A stretch of 43,445 nucleotides of DNA from an uncultured Eubacteriales bacterium (lineage in GTDB: Bacteria > Bacillota > Clostridia > Peptostreptococcales > Anaerovoracaceae), in the NCBI GenBank assembly GCA_902773665.1, contig CACYFF010000021.1, positions 1 through 43,445 of the forward strand, written 5' to 3'. The notes under the pieces are model-generated. The model did no database searches. It saw only the letters and a program-made list of their open reading frames with translations, and was not told the origin of the DNA. Below are positions 16,499 to 24,932 of this stretch, in pieces. Each line of letters starts with the position of its first letter. Position 1 is the first letter of the stretch. Position numbers and translations under genes: made by a program.

Positions 16499-17884
16499 TT
16501 ATCTGCCGCCGATCATGATCTTGCAGCGCATGCAGGGACCGCCCATACCGACGGGGATCATCTGCTTTTTGCCGCAGAAGCCGCTGGACGACCATTCCAC
16601 GGTGTCGGACACCATGTCCACGGTCTTCAGCATGTCGAATGCCACACCGGACACGGTGGTGTCGAGCAGGGCTCTGCCGAGTTTGCCGTGTTTGATCTCG
16701 TAGCCGCAGGCGACGCCGAACATGAATTCGCCGGTAAGGTCTGCCTGACCGTTGCGGGAATCGACGAGATAGTAGCCGTCGTCCACGGAGGCGATGAGCT
16801 CCTCCAATGTGTTTGACCCCGGCAGAATGCAGGTGTTGCGCATGCGGATGAGGGGTTCGTCGGCGTAGGTCCAGGCCCGGGCGTTGCCCGCGGGTCTCTG
16901 GCCGTATTTCTCCGCCGTTTCGCGATTGTTCATATAGCCCGTTAAGATACCATCCTTTATGAGGACCGCGTCTTCCGCCTTAACGCCCTCGTCGTCCAAA
17001 AAGACGGGAAGGGGTGCCGGCGCCCCGTTGTAGGTGTGGGCGAAATCTACGAGGGTCACCAGGTCGGACGCCACGCGTTTGCCCAGATTCGGACCTGCCA
17101 CGCTGCCGCCCATCACCAGATCGGCTTCCACGGTGTGACCGACGGCTTCGTGGGCCAGCATGCCGCCCATCATGCCGCCGAGCACCACCTGCTTGAGGCC
17201 TGCTTCGGCATGGACGCCATGGGTCTTGTCCTTCACCTTTTTGTACAGATCTTCGATCTGGGGGTAGTACTGCGTAAGGTCCGAAAACCGGTCGTCGAAG
17301 CAGCCGGAGCCGCCCAGCGCCTTAAACAGCTCCACCGGCGTGCCGTCTTCCGCCTGCATCGTCATCATCACGTAGACGTAGCAGCGGGGAGACGTAACGT
17401 GACCGCTGCAGGCGTCGGAAGCATAGACGATGCGGTCCTGGGAATCTTCGGTGTAGACGATGGTGCGGCTGAGCAGATCGGGATAGGTCTTCGCCACGTA
17501 GTCGTCCAGCGCCTTGCAGACTTCGATGATGCGCTTCTGCTCCGCGTCGGCGATCTCCCGGTTGAGAGGGATCATCTCCTGTGCCAGTGCAGGAGGCATG
17601 GGGGTGCGGACTTTTGCGTGCCGGTCCAGCAGCAGGGCGTTCTCCTTCGCCGCCTGCAGCACGCGGGCGGCAGCCTCGGGCGAATACTCCGCCGCGGAGG
17701 CGAAGCCGTAGAGCCCGTCTTTTCCGACCCGGGCCGATACGCCCCGGGCTTCGCTGCGGGAATTTGCCGTCAGGTTGCCCTTTAGCAGGACGACCCTCCG
17801 GTTCCTGTTTTCGTGACCCCGCAGCACGGTCTGAAAGCCGCCCTCAAACAGGGCGGTCTGGGGTCTTAAGATATCGTTTAACAT
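16499..17884 (-). CDS. tldD: TldD metalloprotease
   Basis: 461 residues from the ATG at 17884, with AAAGGAGC 8 bases upstream. The zinc motif HEAVGHTVEAD (HExxxH) is intact. The rest matches TldD: a LLKGNLTANSRSEARGVSARV substrate-groove strand and a C-terminal GEFMFGVACGYEIKHG barrel. It is the catalytic subunit of the TldD/TldE protease and is cytoplasmic. It is followed by pmbA and divergent from pyruvate carboxylase. The intergenic gap of about 100 bp holds the palindrome GTATCATGATAC, which could control both directions. Confidence 0.92.
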   Translation of the reverse strand: MLNDILRPQTALFEGGFQTVLRGHENRNRRVVLLKGNLTANSRSEARGVSARVGKDGLYGFASAAEYSPEAAARVLQAAKENALLLDRHAKVRTPMPPALAQEMIPLNREIADAEQKRIIEVCKALDDYVAKTYPDLLSRTIVYTEDSQDRIVYASDACSGHVTSPRCYVYVMMTMQAEDGTPVELFKALGGSGCFDDRFSDLTQYYPQIEDLYKKVKDKTHGVHAEAGLKQVVLGGMMGGMLAHEAVGHTVEADLVMGGSVAGPNLGKRVASDLVTLVDFAHTYNGAPAPLPVFLDDEGVKAEDAVLIKDGILTGYMNNRETAEKYGQRPAGNARAWTYADEPLIRMRNTCILPGSNTLEELIASVDDGYYLVDSRNGQADLTGEFMFGVACGYEIKHGKLGRALLDTTVSGVAFDMLKTVDMVSDTVEWSSSGFCGKKQMIPVGMGGPCMRCKIMIGGR

Positions 17885-17921
17885 AGAGATGCTCCTTTTA
17901 AGAAATGTTTTGCTCTGTTCC

Positions 17922-17946
17922 GTATCATGATACACCATGATATAAT
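17922..17946 (+). promoter_or_regulatory. Pyruvate carboxylase promoter with a 12-bp palindrome
   Basis: Extended -10 TGATATAAT (17938-17946). The perfect palindrome GTATCATGATAC (17922-17933) lies just upstream in the -35/-10 spacer, a typical operator position. Confidence 0.6.
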
Positions 17947-17984
17947 AATTCTGTTAATCTTTTCTGAAAATAAGGAGTTATCCC

Positions 17985-20900
17985 ATGTTTCGCGAATTCA
18001 AAATAGTCCTGGTCGCCAACCGCGGTGAGATCGCCATGCGCGTCTTCCGGGCTTGCCACGACCTGGACATCCAGACCATCGCCATCTATTCCAAAGAAGA
18101 TACCTACAGTTTATTCCGCACCGCGGCGGACGAATCCTACCTGGTAGGAGAGAACGACAGTCCTCTGGGTGCCTATCTGAATATCTCCGCCATCATCCAT
18201 CTCGCGAAGCAGCACGGCGCGGACGCCATCCACCCGGGCTACGGTTTCCTGTCGGAGAACGGCGATTTCGCCAAGGCCTGCGAAGACGCCGGCATCAAGT
18301 TTATCGGCCCTTCCAGCGAGATCCTGCACATGATGGGCGACAAACTGTCCGCCAAGCAGATGGCGCTGGAGTGCGGCGTTCCCACGACGCCCGGCACCGC
18401 AGAACCCCTCAAGAGCCGCGAAGAGGCCCAGAAACTCGCCATGGAGTTCGGTTTCCCCGTCATCCTGAAGGCTGCGGCCGGAGGCGGCGGCAGAGGCATG
18501 CGCCGCTGCGACACCGTGGAAGAAGTGGGTACAAACTTCGACCTCGTCAAGGCGGAAGCCCTCAAGGCCTTCGGAAACGAAGACATCTTTATGGAGAAGT
18601 TCCTGGTGGAGCCCAAGCACATCGAAGTGCAGGTCTTAGGCGACGAATGCGGCAACGTGGTGCATCTGTACGAGCGCGACTGCTCCCTGCAGCGCCGCTA
18701 TCAGAAGGTCGTGGAATTTACGCCTGCCTTCTCCGTTCCCGAAGACGTGCGCAAGGCCATCCACGCCGACGCGGTCAAGATCGCAAAGCACGTGGGCTAC
18801 ACCAACGCCGGCACCCTGGAATTCCTGGTGGACAAGGACGGACACCATTACTTTATCGAGATGAATCCCCGCATCCAGGTGGAGCACACCGTTACCGAAA
18901 TGGTGACGGGCATCGACCTGGTGCGCTCCCAGATCCTCGTGGCGGAGGGACTGCCTTTAAGTGACCCCGCGATCGGCATCTCCTCCCAGGATGATATCCA
19001 TCTGAACGGCTACGCGATCCAATGCCGGGTCACCACGGAAGATCCTGCCAACAATTTCGCACCGGACACCGGTAAGATCACGTCCTACCGCTCCTCCGGC
19101 GGCTTCGGCATCCGCCTGGACGGCGGCAACGCCTACGCCGGCGCGGAAATTTCTCCGTACTACGATTCCCTGCTGGTGAAGATCACCACCTGGGACCGCA
19201 CCTTCGAGGCCTGCTGCCGCAAGGCGACGAGAGCCGTCCGGGAAGTGCACGTCCGCGGGGTCAAAACGAATATCAACTTCATTACGAACATTCTGCGCAA
19301 TCCGACCTTCATCGCGGGCAAGTGTCACACGAAGTTTATTGACGAGACGCCGGAGCTGTTCGACATCGGAGAGAGCGAAGACCGGGCCACGAAGATGCTG
19401 CGCTACATCGGCAACATCGTGGTCAAGGAGAAGGACGGCCACAAGTTCTACGAGACGCCGCGCTTTCCGCCGGTCACCGGCAACCGCCCCGACGGCCTTA
19501 AGCAGATGCTGGACAAAGAAGGCCCAAAGGCCGTGGCGGACTGGGTCTTAAACCAGAAGAAGCTTCTCATCACCGATACCACCTGCCGCGACGCGCACCA
19601 GTCCCTGCTGGCCACCCGCGTCCGTACCCGCGACATCGTCAAGGGCATGGAAGGCACCAGCGAGATCCTGGCGGACGCCTTCTCCCTGGAATGCTGGGGC
19701 GGCGCCACCTTCGACGTGGCTTACCGCTTCCTGCACGAATCCCCCTGGGAACGCCTTACGATGATCCGGGAAAAGGCGCCCAACCTGCTGCTGCAGATGC
19801 TGCTGCGGGGTGCCAACGCCGTGGGCTATACTAATTATCCCGACAACGTCATCCGGGCGTTCGTCAAGGAAGCCGCAAAGACAGGCGTGGACGTGTTCCG
19901 CGTGTTCGACTCCCTCAACTGGGTGCCGGGCATGAGCATCGCCATGGACGAAGTCTTAAAGCAGGACAAGATCTGCGAGGCGACGATCTGCTACACAGGC
20001 GACATCCTGGACGAGACCCGCGACAAATATACCCTGAAATACTATATCGATCTGGCGAAAGAACTGGAGCACAGAGGCGCTCACATGCTCTGCATCAAGG
20101 ATATGAGCGGCATCTTAAAGCCCTATGCGGCTAAGAAACTGGTGTCTGAACTGAAGCAGGAGATCGGCATCCCCGTGCATCTGCACACCCACGACACCTC
20201 CGGCAACCAGGTGGCCGCCTATCTGCTGGCGGCGGAAGCCGGCGTGGACGTGGTGGACTGCGCCATCAGCTCCATGGCAGGGCTCACCAGCCAGCCGTCC
20301 CTGAACGCGGTCGTCGCTGCGCTGCAGGGCACCGAACGCGATACCGGCCTGGATCTGGACCGCCTGCAGTACCTGACGGATTACTGGGAAGACGTGCGCA
20401 AGCGCTACGAATCCTTCGAGGCGGGCATCAAGACCAACGCTACGGATATCTACCGCTATGAGATCCCCGGCGGCCAGTACACGAACCTGAAGCCCCAGGT
20501 GGCTTCTCTTGGTCTCGCGCACCGTTTTACCGAGGTCAAGGAAAACTACCGCAAGGTCAACCAGATGCTCGGCGACGTCATCAAGGTGACCCCGTCCAGC
20601 AAGATGGTGGGCGACCTGGCGATCTTCATGACGCAGAACGACCTGACTCCCGAGAACATCGTGGAGAAGGGCGAAGCGCTGGCTTTCCCGGACAGCGCGA
20701 TCAGCTATTTCTCCGGTATGATGGGTCAGCCCATGGGAGGCTTTCCCGAAGATCTGCAGAAAGTCGTACTGAAGGGCCGCAAACCCATCACCTGCCGGCC
20801 CGGTGAGCTGCTGCCGCCCGTAGACTTCGCGGAGAAGAAGAGAGAACTGAAGGAGTTTTGGCCGGAATACGACGAAGCGGACAACCAGGACGTCATCAGC

Positions 20901-21422
20901 TACTGCCTGTACCCGAAGGTGCTGGAGGATTACGCCAAGCAGCGCAAGGATTACGGATACATCACCCGTCTGGGCAGCCACGTGTTCTTCCACGGCCTGG
21001 CGGTGGGCGAGACCAACAAGGTGAACATCGCCGACGGCAAGACCCTGGTCATCAAGTACGTGGGCCTGGGCGACCTCGACAGCGAGGGCATGCGCACCGT
21101 TCACTTCGAACTCAACGGCATCGCCCGCAGTGTAAAGGTGCCCGACGAAGCGGCCCAGAAAGATATCATCAAGGTGCCCATGGCAGATCCGGAGGACAAG
21201 AGCCACGTCGGCGCGTCCATCCCCGGCGCCGTAAGCAAGATCGCCGTTAAGGTGGGCGATAAGATCGAAAAGGACCAGACGCTTATTACGGTCGAAGCCA
21301 TGAAGATGGAATCCGCCGTCACCGCCCGCATGAGCGGTACGGTGGAGGAGATCCTCGTAAAAGAAGGCGACACCGTAAAGGGCGGCCAGCTCCTGATCGT
21401 TCTGGGAAGCCCCGCTTCTTAA
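17985..21422 (+). CDS. pyc: Pyruvate carboxylase
   Basis: 1145 residues, the full four-domain length. The biotin carboxylase domain (1-450) has ANRGEIAMR, the ATP-grasp glycine loop AAAGGGGRGMRR and EMNPRIQVEHTVTE. The carboxyltransferase domain (about 520-800) has DTTCRDAHQSLLATRVRT and HLHTHDTSGN. An allosteric/tetramerisation linker follows, then the biotinyl domain with Lys1107 in EAMKMES. It makes oxaloacetate from pyruvate, bicarbonate and ATP in the cytoplasm and so feeds anaplerosis and amino acid synthesis. ATAAGGAG precedes the ATG. Two small genes follow at short spacing, so an operon is likely. Confidence 0.98.
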   Translation: MFREFKIVLVANRGEIAMRVFRACHDLDIQTIAIYSKEDTYSLFRTAADESYLVGENDSPLGAYLNISAIIHLAKQHGADAIHPGYGFLSENGDFAKACEDAGIKFIGPSSEILHMMGDKLSAKQMALECGVPTTPGTAEPLKSREEAQKLAMEFGFPVILKAAAGGGGRGMRRCDTVEEVGTNFDLVKAEALKAFGNEDIFMEKFLVEPKHIEVQVLGDECGNVVHLYERDCSLQRRYQKVVEFTPAFSVPEDVRKAIHADAVKIAKHVGYTNAGTLEFLVDKDGHHYFIEMNPRIQVEHTVTEMVTGIDLVRSQILVAEGLPLSDPAIGISSQDDIHLNGYAIQCRVTTEDPANNFAPDTGKITSYRSSGGFGIRLDGGNAYAGAEISPYYDSLLVKITTWDRTFEACCRKATRAVREVHVRGVKTNINFITNILRNPTFIAGKCHTKFIDETPELFDIGESEDRATKMLRYIGNIVVKEKDGHKFYETPRFPPVTGNRPDGLKQMLDKEGPKAVADWVLNQKKLLITDTTCRDAHQSLLATRVRTRDIVKGMEGTSEILADAFSLECWGGATFDVAYRFLHESPWERLTMIREKAPNLLLQMLLRGANAVGYTNYPDNVIRAFVKEAAKTGVDVFRVFDSLNWVPGMSIAMDEVLKQDKICEATICYTGDILDETRDKYTLKYYIDLAKELEHRGAHMLCIKDMSGILKPYAAKKLVSELKQEIGIPVHLHTHDTSGNQVAAYLLAAEAGVDVVDCAISSMAGLTSQPSLNAVVAALQGTERDTGLDLDRLQYLTDYWEDVRKRYESFEAGIKTNATDIYRYEIPGGQYTNLKPQVASLGLAHRFTEVKENYRKVNQMLGDVIKVTPSSKMVGDLAIFMTQNDLTPENIVEKGEALAFPDSAISYFSGMMGQPMGGFPEDLQKVVLKGRKPITCRPGELLPPVDFAEKKRELKEFWPEYDEADNQDVISYCLYPKVLEDYAKQRKDYGYITRLGSHVFFHGLAVGETNKVNIADGKTLVIKYVGLGDLDSEGMRTVHFELNGIARSVKVPDEAAQKDIIKVPMADPEDKSHVGASIPGAVSKIAVKVGDKIEKDQTLITVEAMKMESAVTARMSGTVEEILVKEGDTVKGGQLLIVLGSPAS

Positions 21423-21431
21423 GGAGGAACT

Positions 21432-21674
21432 ATGAGCCGGAAGATCATTCTTCGTGTAAACGTTTGCTATTATTTCGTCATCGCGATGCTGCTGATCTGG
21501 GGACTGTTCGTCTTTCCCCAGTTCTGGCCCACGGCCAGGATCCTCGTGATCGCCGTGTCCATCGCGTTCCTCGTGTTTGTCGTCATGTTCAGCAAATGCC
21601 CGCACTGCGGCAAGGGCCTGCATCCCGGATACAAGGGGACGGAATGCCCCCACTGCGGCAAACAGCTGTTTTAA
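21432..21674 (+). CDS. Small membrane protein with a C-terminal zinc ribbon
   Basis: 80 residues: two hydrophobic helices (about 10-28 and 34-52), then two zinc knuckles, CPHCGKGLH and CPHCGKQLF. Proteins of this shape are common and uncharacterised in Clostridia. AAGGAGGAAC at the end of pyc and 9-bp spacing from its stop indicate cotranscription. Function unknown; a structural or regulatory zinc-binding role is the most that can be said. Confidence 0.8.
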   Translation: MSRKIILRVNVCYYFVIAMLLIWGLFVFPQFWPTARILVIAVSIAFLVFVVMFSKCPHCGKGLHPGYKGTECPHCGKQLF

Positions 21675-21694
21675 GGAAAAGAAGGAGGGCTTTT

Positions 21695-22717
21695 ATGAAA
21701 AACATCACGTTAGGGAAGACTGGGATCACCGTTCCCCAGAACGCCTTCGGTGCGCTGCCCATCCAGCGCGTGACCCTCGGAACAGCCGTGCATCTGCTGC
21801 GTTCCGCCTACGACGGCGGCATGCGCTTCTTCGATACCGCGAGAGCGTATACCGACAGCGAAGAGAAGGTCGGCGTCGCTTTCGAAGGCATGAGAGACAA
21901 GGTCTATATCGCCTCTAAGACCCAGGCGAAGACCGTGGAGAAGTTCTGGGAAGACCTGGAGACTTCTTTAAAGATGCTGAAGACGGATCACCTGGATCTG
22001 TATCAGCTCCACTGCGTGCCTCAGTGCTACAAGCCCGGCGACGGCACGGGCCTGTACGAAGCGCTGGCCGAAGCGAAGGCGCAGGGCAAGGTGCGCCACA
22101 TCGGCATTACCGCCCATAAGATTGGCGTCGCCGAAGAGATCGTCGCCAGCGGACTGTACGAGACCCTGCAGTTCCCGTTCTCCTATCTGGCGACGGACCG
22201 GGATATCGCCCTCGTAAAGTCCTGCGAAGCGGCCGGCATGGGCTTTATCGCCATGAAAGGTCTTTCCGGCGGGCTCCTCACCAATTCCAAAGCCTGCATG
22301 GCCTTCATGAGCCAGTTCGAGGCGCTTCCCATCTGGGGCGTGCAGAGAGAAAGCGAACTGGCGGAATGGCTGCGCTTCTTCGAGGAAGATGCGCAGATGA
22401 CGGACGAGCTGCAGGCGGTCATCGATGCGGACCGCAAGGAGCTGCTCGGCGAATTCTGCCGGGGCTGTGGCTACTGCATGCCCTGCACCGTCGGCATCCA
22501 GATCAACCAGTGCGCGCGCATGTCCCAGATGGTGAGAAGAGCGCCTTCCGCCTCCTGGCTCAACGACTACTGGCAGAAAGAGATGGCGAAGATCGACAAA
22601 TGCGTGGAATGCGGTCTGTGCAAGACCCGCTGCCCCTACGAGCTGGATACGCCTAAACTGCTGAAGAAGAACCTAGCGGACTACAGAGAGATCCTGGCAG
22701 GAAAGGTATCCGTCTGA
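21695..22717 (+). CDS. Aldo/keto reductase with C-terminal 4Fe-4S domain
   Basis: 340 residues from the ATG at 21695 (AAGGAGG 8 bases upstream). The in-frame region back to 21464 overlaps the zinc-ribbon gene and is not used. N-terminal TIM barrel: FFDTARAYTDSEEKVG with the catalytic Asp/Tyr, the Lys in IASKTQAK, and the His in LYQLHCVP. C-terminal clusters CRGCGYCMPC and CVECGLCKTRC make a two-cluster ferredoxin-like tail. Such Fe-S aldo/keto reductases are frequent in anaerobes; the physiological substrate is unknown. Confidence 0.88.
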   Translation: MKNITLGKTGITVPQNAFGALPIQRVTLGTAVHLLRSAYDGGMRFFDTARAYTDSEEKVGVAFEGMRDKVYIASKTQAKTVEKFWEDLETSLKMLKTDHLDLYQLHCVPQCYKPGDGTGLYEALAEAKAQGKVRHIGITAHKIGVAEEIVASGLYETLQFPFSYLATDRDIALVKSCEAAGMGFIAMKGLSGGLLTNSKACMAFMSQFEALPIWGVQRESELAEWLRFFEEDAQMTDELQAVIDADRKELLGEFCRGCGYCMPCTVGIQINQCARMSQMVRRAPSASWLNDYWQKEMAKIDKCVECGLCKTRCPYELDTPKLLKKNLADYREILAGKVSV

Positions 22718-22748
22718 TCCAGAGGGTCCCATACACACAAAGCATTCT

Positions 22749-23621
22749 ATGGAAGACAGACAAAAAGAAAAACGGTCGATGGTCATGCTCATCGCCTCCA
22801 TGGCGATCTGGGGCAGCCTCGGCCTGTTCCGGCGGGCCATTCCGCTTCCGTCCTCCGTCCTCGCATTCGTGCGGGGCGTGGCGGGATCGCTGTTCCTCAT
22901 CCTGTTCGTCAAGGCGAGGGGCGGCAGGGTAAACGCCGGCATGACCCCAAAACAGATCGCCTGGTTCGGCACAGCGGGGGCCATCATGGCCTTCAACTGG
23001 ATCCTGCTGTTCGATGCATATAACTACACGTCGGTGGCGGTGGCGACCCTTTGCTATTACATGATGCCGGTGTTCGTAACGCTGGCGTCGGCGCTGCTGT
23101 TCGGCGAGAAGCTGACTGCGAGAAAACTGCTCTGCGTCGCCGTGTGCGTCGCCGGCATGCTGCTGGTGACGGGCGTCGCGGAAGGGGATGCGCCCACCGG
23201 CTCCGAGATCCGGGGCATCATGATGGGACTGGCTGCCGCGGTCCTTTACTCGACGGTCGTGCTCATGAATAAGAAGATGCCCAGCATGGACGCCTACGAA
23301 AAGACCATCGTGCAGCTGATCGGTGCGGCGGTCATCATGGTGCCGTACATTCTTGTAACGGAAGATGTAACGGCGCCAAGCCTGGACGGTCGGGGCGCGC
23401 TGATGCTCTTTATCGTGGCGGCCGTTCACACCGGTATCGCCTACGCTCTATACTTTGGCTGCATGGACGATCTGAAGGCGCAGACCGTCGCCATCTTCAG
23501 TTACGTAGACCCCATCGTCGCGGTGCTGCTCTCCGCCTTCGTGCTGGGAGAACCGCTCTCCGCCTTAGGCGTATTGGGCGTCGTCCTCGTATTGGGCGCC
23601 GCCGTGGTAAGCGAACTATGA
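22749..23621 (+). CDS. DMT-superfamily (EamA) transporter
   Basis: 290 residues with ten hydrophobic helices arranged as two EamA repeats (each with a W-G-S-L-G-L or I-A-Y-A-L-Y-F style helix 1/8 signature). It is an inner-membrane exporter or importer of small metabolites; the substrate is unknown. Its stop overlaps the mnmA start (ATGA at 23618-23621), so mnmA is translationally coupled to it. It lies 31 bp after the aldo/keto reductase with no terminator between. Confidence 0.85.
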   Translation: MEDRQKEKRSMVMLIASMAIWGSLGLFRRAIPLPSSVLAFVRGVAGSLFLILFVKARGGRVNAGMTPKQIAWFGTAGAIMAFNWILLFDAYNYTSVAVATLCYYMMPVFVTLASALLFGEKLTARKLLCVAVCVAGMLLVTGVAEGDAPTGSEIRGIMMGLAAAVLYSTVVLMNKKMPSMDAYEKTIVQLIGAAVIMVPYILVTEDVTAPSLDGRGALMLFIVAAVHTGIAYALYFGCMDDLKAQTVAIFSYVDPIVAVLLSAFVLGEPLSALGVLGVVLVLGAAVVSEL

Positions 23622-24718
23622 AAGCACTCATCGCCATGAGCGGCGGCGTGGATTCCTCCGTCGCGGCTCTGCTCACAAAAGAATCCGGGTACGACTGCAT
23701 CGGCTGCACCATGAAGCTCTGGGATCTGCCCGAGGAGGATGCGGGTGCGGTAAAGCCTTCCAAGACCTGCTGCAGCCTGGACGATACGGAGGATGCAAGA
23801 AGCGTCGCCTACCGGCTGGGCATGCCGTTCTATGCGTTCAACTACAAGGACGAATTCATGGAAAAGGTCATCTGCCCGTTCGCCGAAAGTTACGAACAGG
23901 GCAGGACGCCCAATCCCTGCGTCGAGTGCAACCGCTTCTTAAAGTTCGGCAAACTCTACGCAAGGGCGAAGGAGCTGGGCTGCGAAAAGATCGTCACGGG
24001 TCACTATGCCCGGATCGAACAGGGTCCGGACGGAAAATATCTGCTGAAGAAGGGGCTCGATCCCTCCAAGGATCAGAGCTACGTACTGCATTGCCTTACC
24101 CAGGAGCAGCTGGCGCATACGCTGTTTCCTCTGGGGGATTATACGAAGGAGCAGGCGAGGCGCATCGCGGCGGAGCACGGCTTCGTAAACGCGAATAAGC
24201 CCGACAGCCAGGATATCTGCTTCGTACCGGACGGCGATTATGCGAAAGTTGTACAGCGCTACGGAAGCGGGGAAGGTACAAGACCCGGCGCTTTCGTGGA
24301 TCTGCAGGGCGATCCTATCGGCATCCATAAGGGCCTGATCCACTATACCATCGGACAGCGCAAGGGTCTGGGCAACACCTGGGGAAAGCCTGTATTCGTC
24401 TGCGCCATCGACGCGGCGGCCAATACCGTGACCCTCGGAGACAGCGAAGACCTGTTTGAGACCCGGGTGGAAGTGAAGGACTTCAACTGGATCGCAGGCG
24501 AAGCGCCCAAAGAGTCCATCCGCTGCACGGCAAAGCTGCGCTACCGGCAGAAAGAGACGCCGGCCACTGCAACGGTGCGGGAGGATGGCAGGGTCATCCT
24601 GACGTTCGACGAACCCCAGCGGGCGCCCACCCCCGGCCAATACGCCGTGCTCTACGATGGCGACATCGTGCTTGGCGGCGGCACGATCGAGACCGGCAAA
24701 CGGCATGTTGACTTATAG
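23618..24718 (+). CDS. mnmA: tRNA-specific 2-thiouridylase
   Basis: 366 residues, normal MnmA length. The PP-loop SGGVDSS opens the protein. Catalytic cysteines lie in RTPNPCVECNR and SQDICFVPDGDY. The conserved IGQRKGLG segment and C-terminal beta-barrel (DGDIVLGGGTIE) are present. With a persulfide donor it thiolates U34 at the wobble position of Lys, Glu and Gln tRNAs. The start overlaps the upstream transporter stop by 4 bases. The promoter for the methionine operon is embedded in its last codons. Confidence 0.96.
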   Translation: MKALIAMSGGVDSSVAALLTKESGYDCIGCTMKLWDLPEEDAGAVKPSKTCCSLDDTEDARSVAYRLGMPFYAFNYKDEFMEKVICPFAESYEQGRTPNPCVECNRFLKFGKLYARAKELGCEKIVTGHYARIEQGPDGKYLLKKGLDPSKDQSYVLHCLTQEQLAHTLFPLGDYTKEQARRIAAEHGFVNANKPDSQDICFVPDGDYAKVVQRYGSGEGTRPGAFVDLQGDPIGIHKGLIHYTIGQRKGLGNTWGKPVFVCAIDAAANTVTLGDSEDLFETRVEVKDFNWIAGEAPKESIRCTAKLRYRQKETPATATVREDGRVILTFDEPQRAPTPGQYAVLYDGDIVLGGGTIETGKRHVDL

Positions 24719-24736
24719 GATGAAAGGGAATACAAT
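24708..24736 (+). promoter_or_regulatory. Promoter of the methionine operon leader
   Basis: TTGACT (24708-24713), exactly 17 bp, TACAAT (24731-24736), overlapping the end of mnmA. Predicted transcript start is near 24742, 27 nt before the leader ORF. Confidence 0.75.
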
Positions 24737-24768
24737 ATTCTGGTAATCATACAAACCAAGGAGAAAGC

Positions 24769-24846
24769 ATGATCCACATTTGCGGAAACAACATGATGAT
24801 GCGGCGCAGCCGGGTACGGGAAGATCTACCGGACCTTGTTTTGTGA
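24769..24846 (+). CDS. Putative methionine-sensing leader peptide of the metF operon
   Basis: 25 codons with a strong ribosome binding site (AAGGAG at 24758-24763, 5 bases before the ATG). Codons 9-11 are ATGATGATG, so with the start codon 4 of 25 residues are Met; the peptide begins MIHICGNNMMMRRSR. It is followed by a 13-bp hairpin, then an intrinsic terminator, then metF. The layout is that of a trp-type leader in which ribosome stalling at the cognate codons decides termination. The ORF has no other recognisable similarity. That it is translated is inference from the binding site and the Met run. Confidence 0.6.
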   Translation: MIHICGNNMMMRRSRVREDLPDLVL

Positions 24847-24862
24847 CGCAAACGAGGTTTGG
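24829..24862 (+). promoter_or_regulatory. Leader hairpin nested between antiterminator strands
   Basis: 13 consecutive pairs (24829-24841 with 24850-24862, three G-U). The 8-nt loop carries the leader ORF stop codon. The strands CCGGGTA (24810-24816) and TACCCGG (24870-24876) flank it and can pair over 7 bp, which would sequester the left arm of the terminator. Confidence 0.6.
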
Positions 24863-24872
24863 AACCCATTAC

Positions 24873-24914
24873 CCGGATAACCCACGAGACCGTGCGTTAT
24901 CCGGTTTTTATTTT
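24873..24914 (+). terminator. Intrinsic terminator (attenuator) upstream of metF
   Basis: Stem CCGGATAAC/GTTATCCGG (24873-24881 and 24896-24904), an inner CACG/CGTG extension, then TTTTTATTTT. It lies 19 bp before the metF start, inside the transcript from the promoter at 24708. Confidence 0.9.
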
Positions 24915-24932
24915 GCAGGAGAGATAGAACCC

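Noticed and set aside
15189-17884. tldD/pmbA as part of a RiPP (peptide natural product) cluster
   Set aside because: No precursor peptide, radical SAM or exporter lies adjacent. A housekeeping TldD/TldE pair is sufficient.
18053-18964. 303-codon plus-strand frame inside pyruvate carboxylase
   Set aside because: It is an out-of-phase frame of a strongly coding GC-rich gene, Arg/Gly/Pro-rich, without start context or domain.
20115-21653. 512-codon minus-strand frame antisense to pyruvate carboxylase
   Set aside because: The His/Leu/Asp/Val-rich composition is typical of antisense shadows. It has no motif, and the sense strand is unambiguously pyc.
24742-24930. SAM (S-box) or cobalamin riboswitch before metF
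   Set aside because: Neither the conserved S-box core nor a B12-box could be found; the leader ORF and terminator explain the region better.
24780-24932. In-frame N-terminal extension of metF
   Set aside because: It reads through the leader hairpins and terminator. A good ribosome binding site precedes the ATG at 24933.
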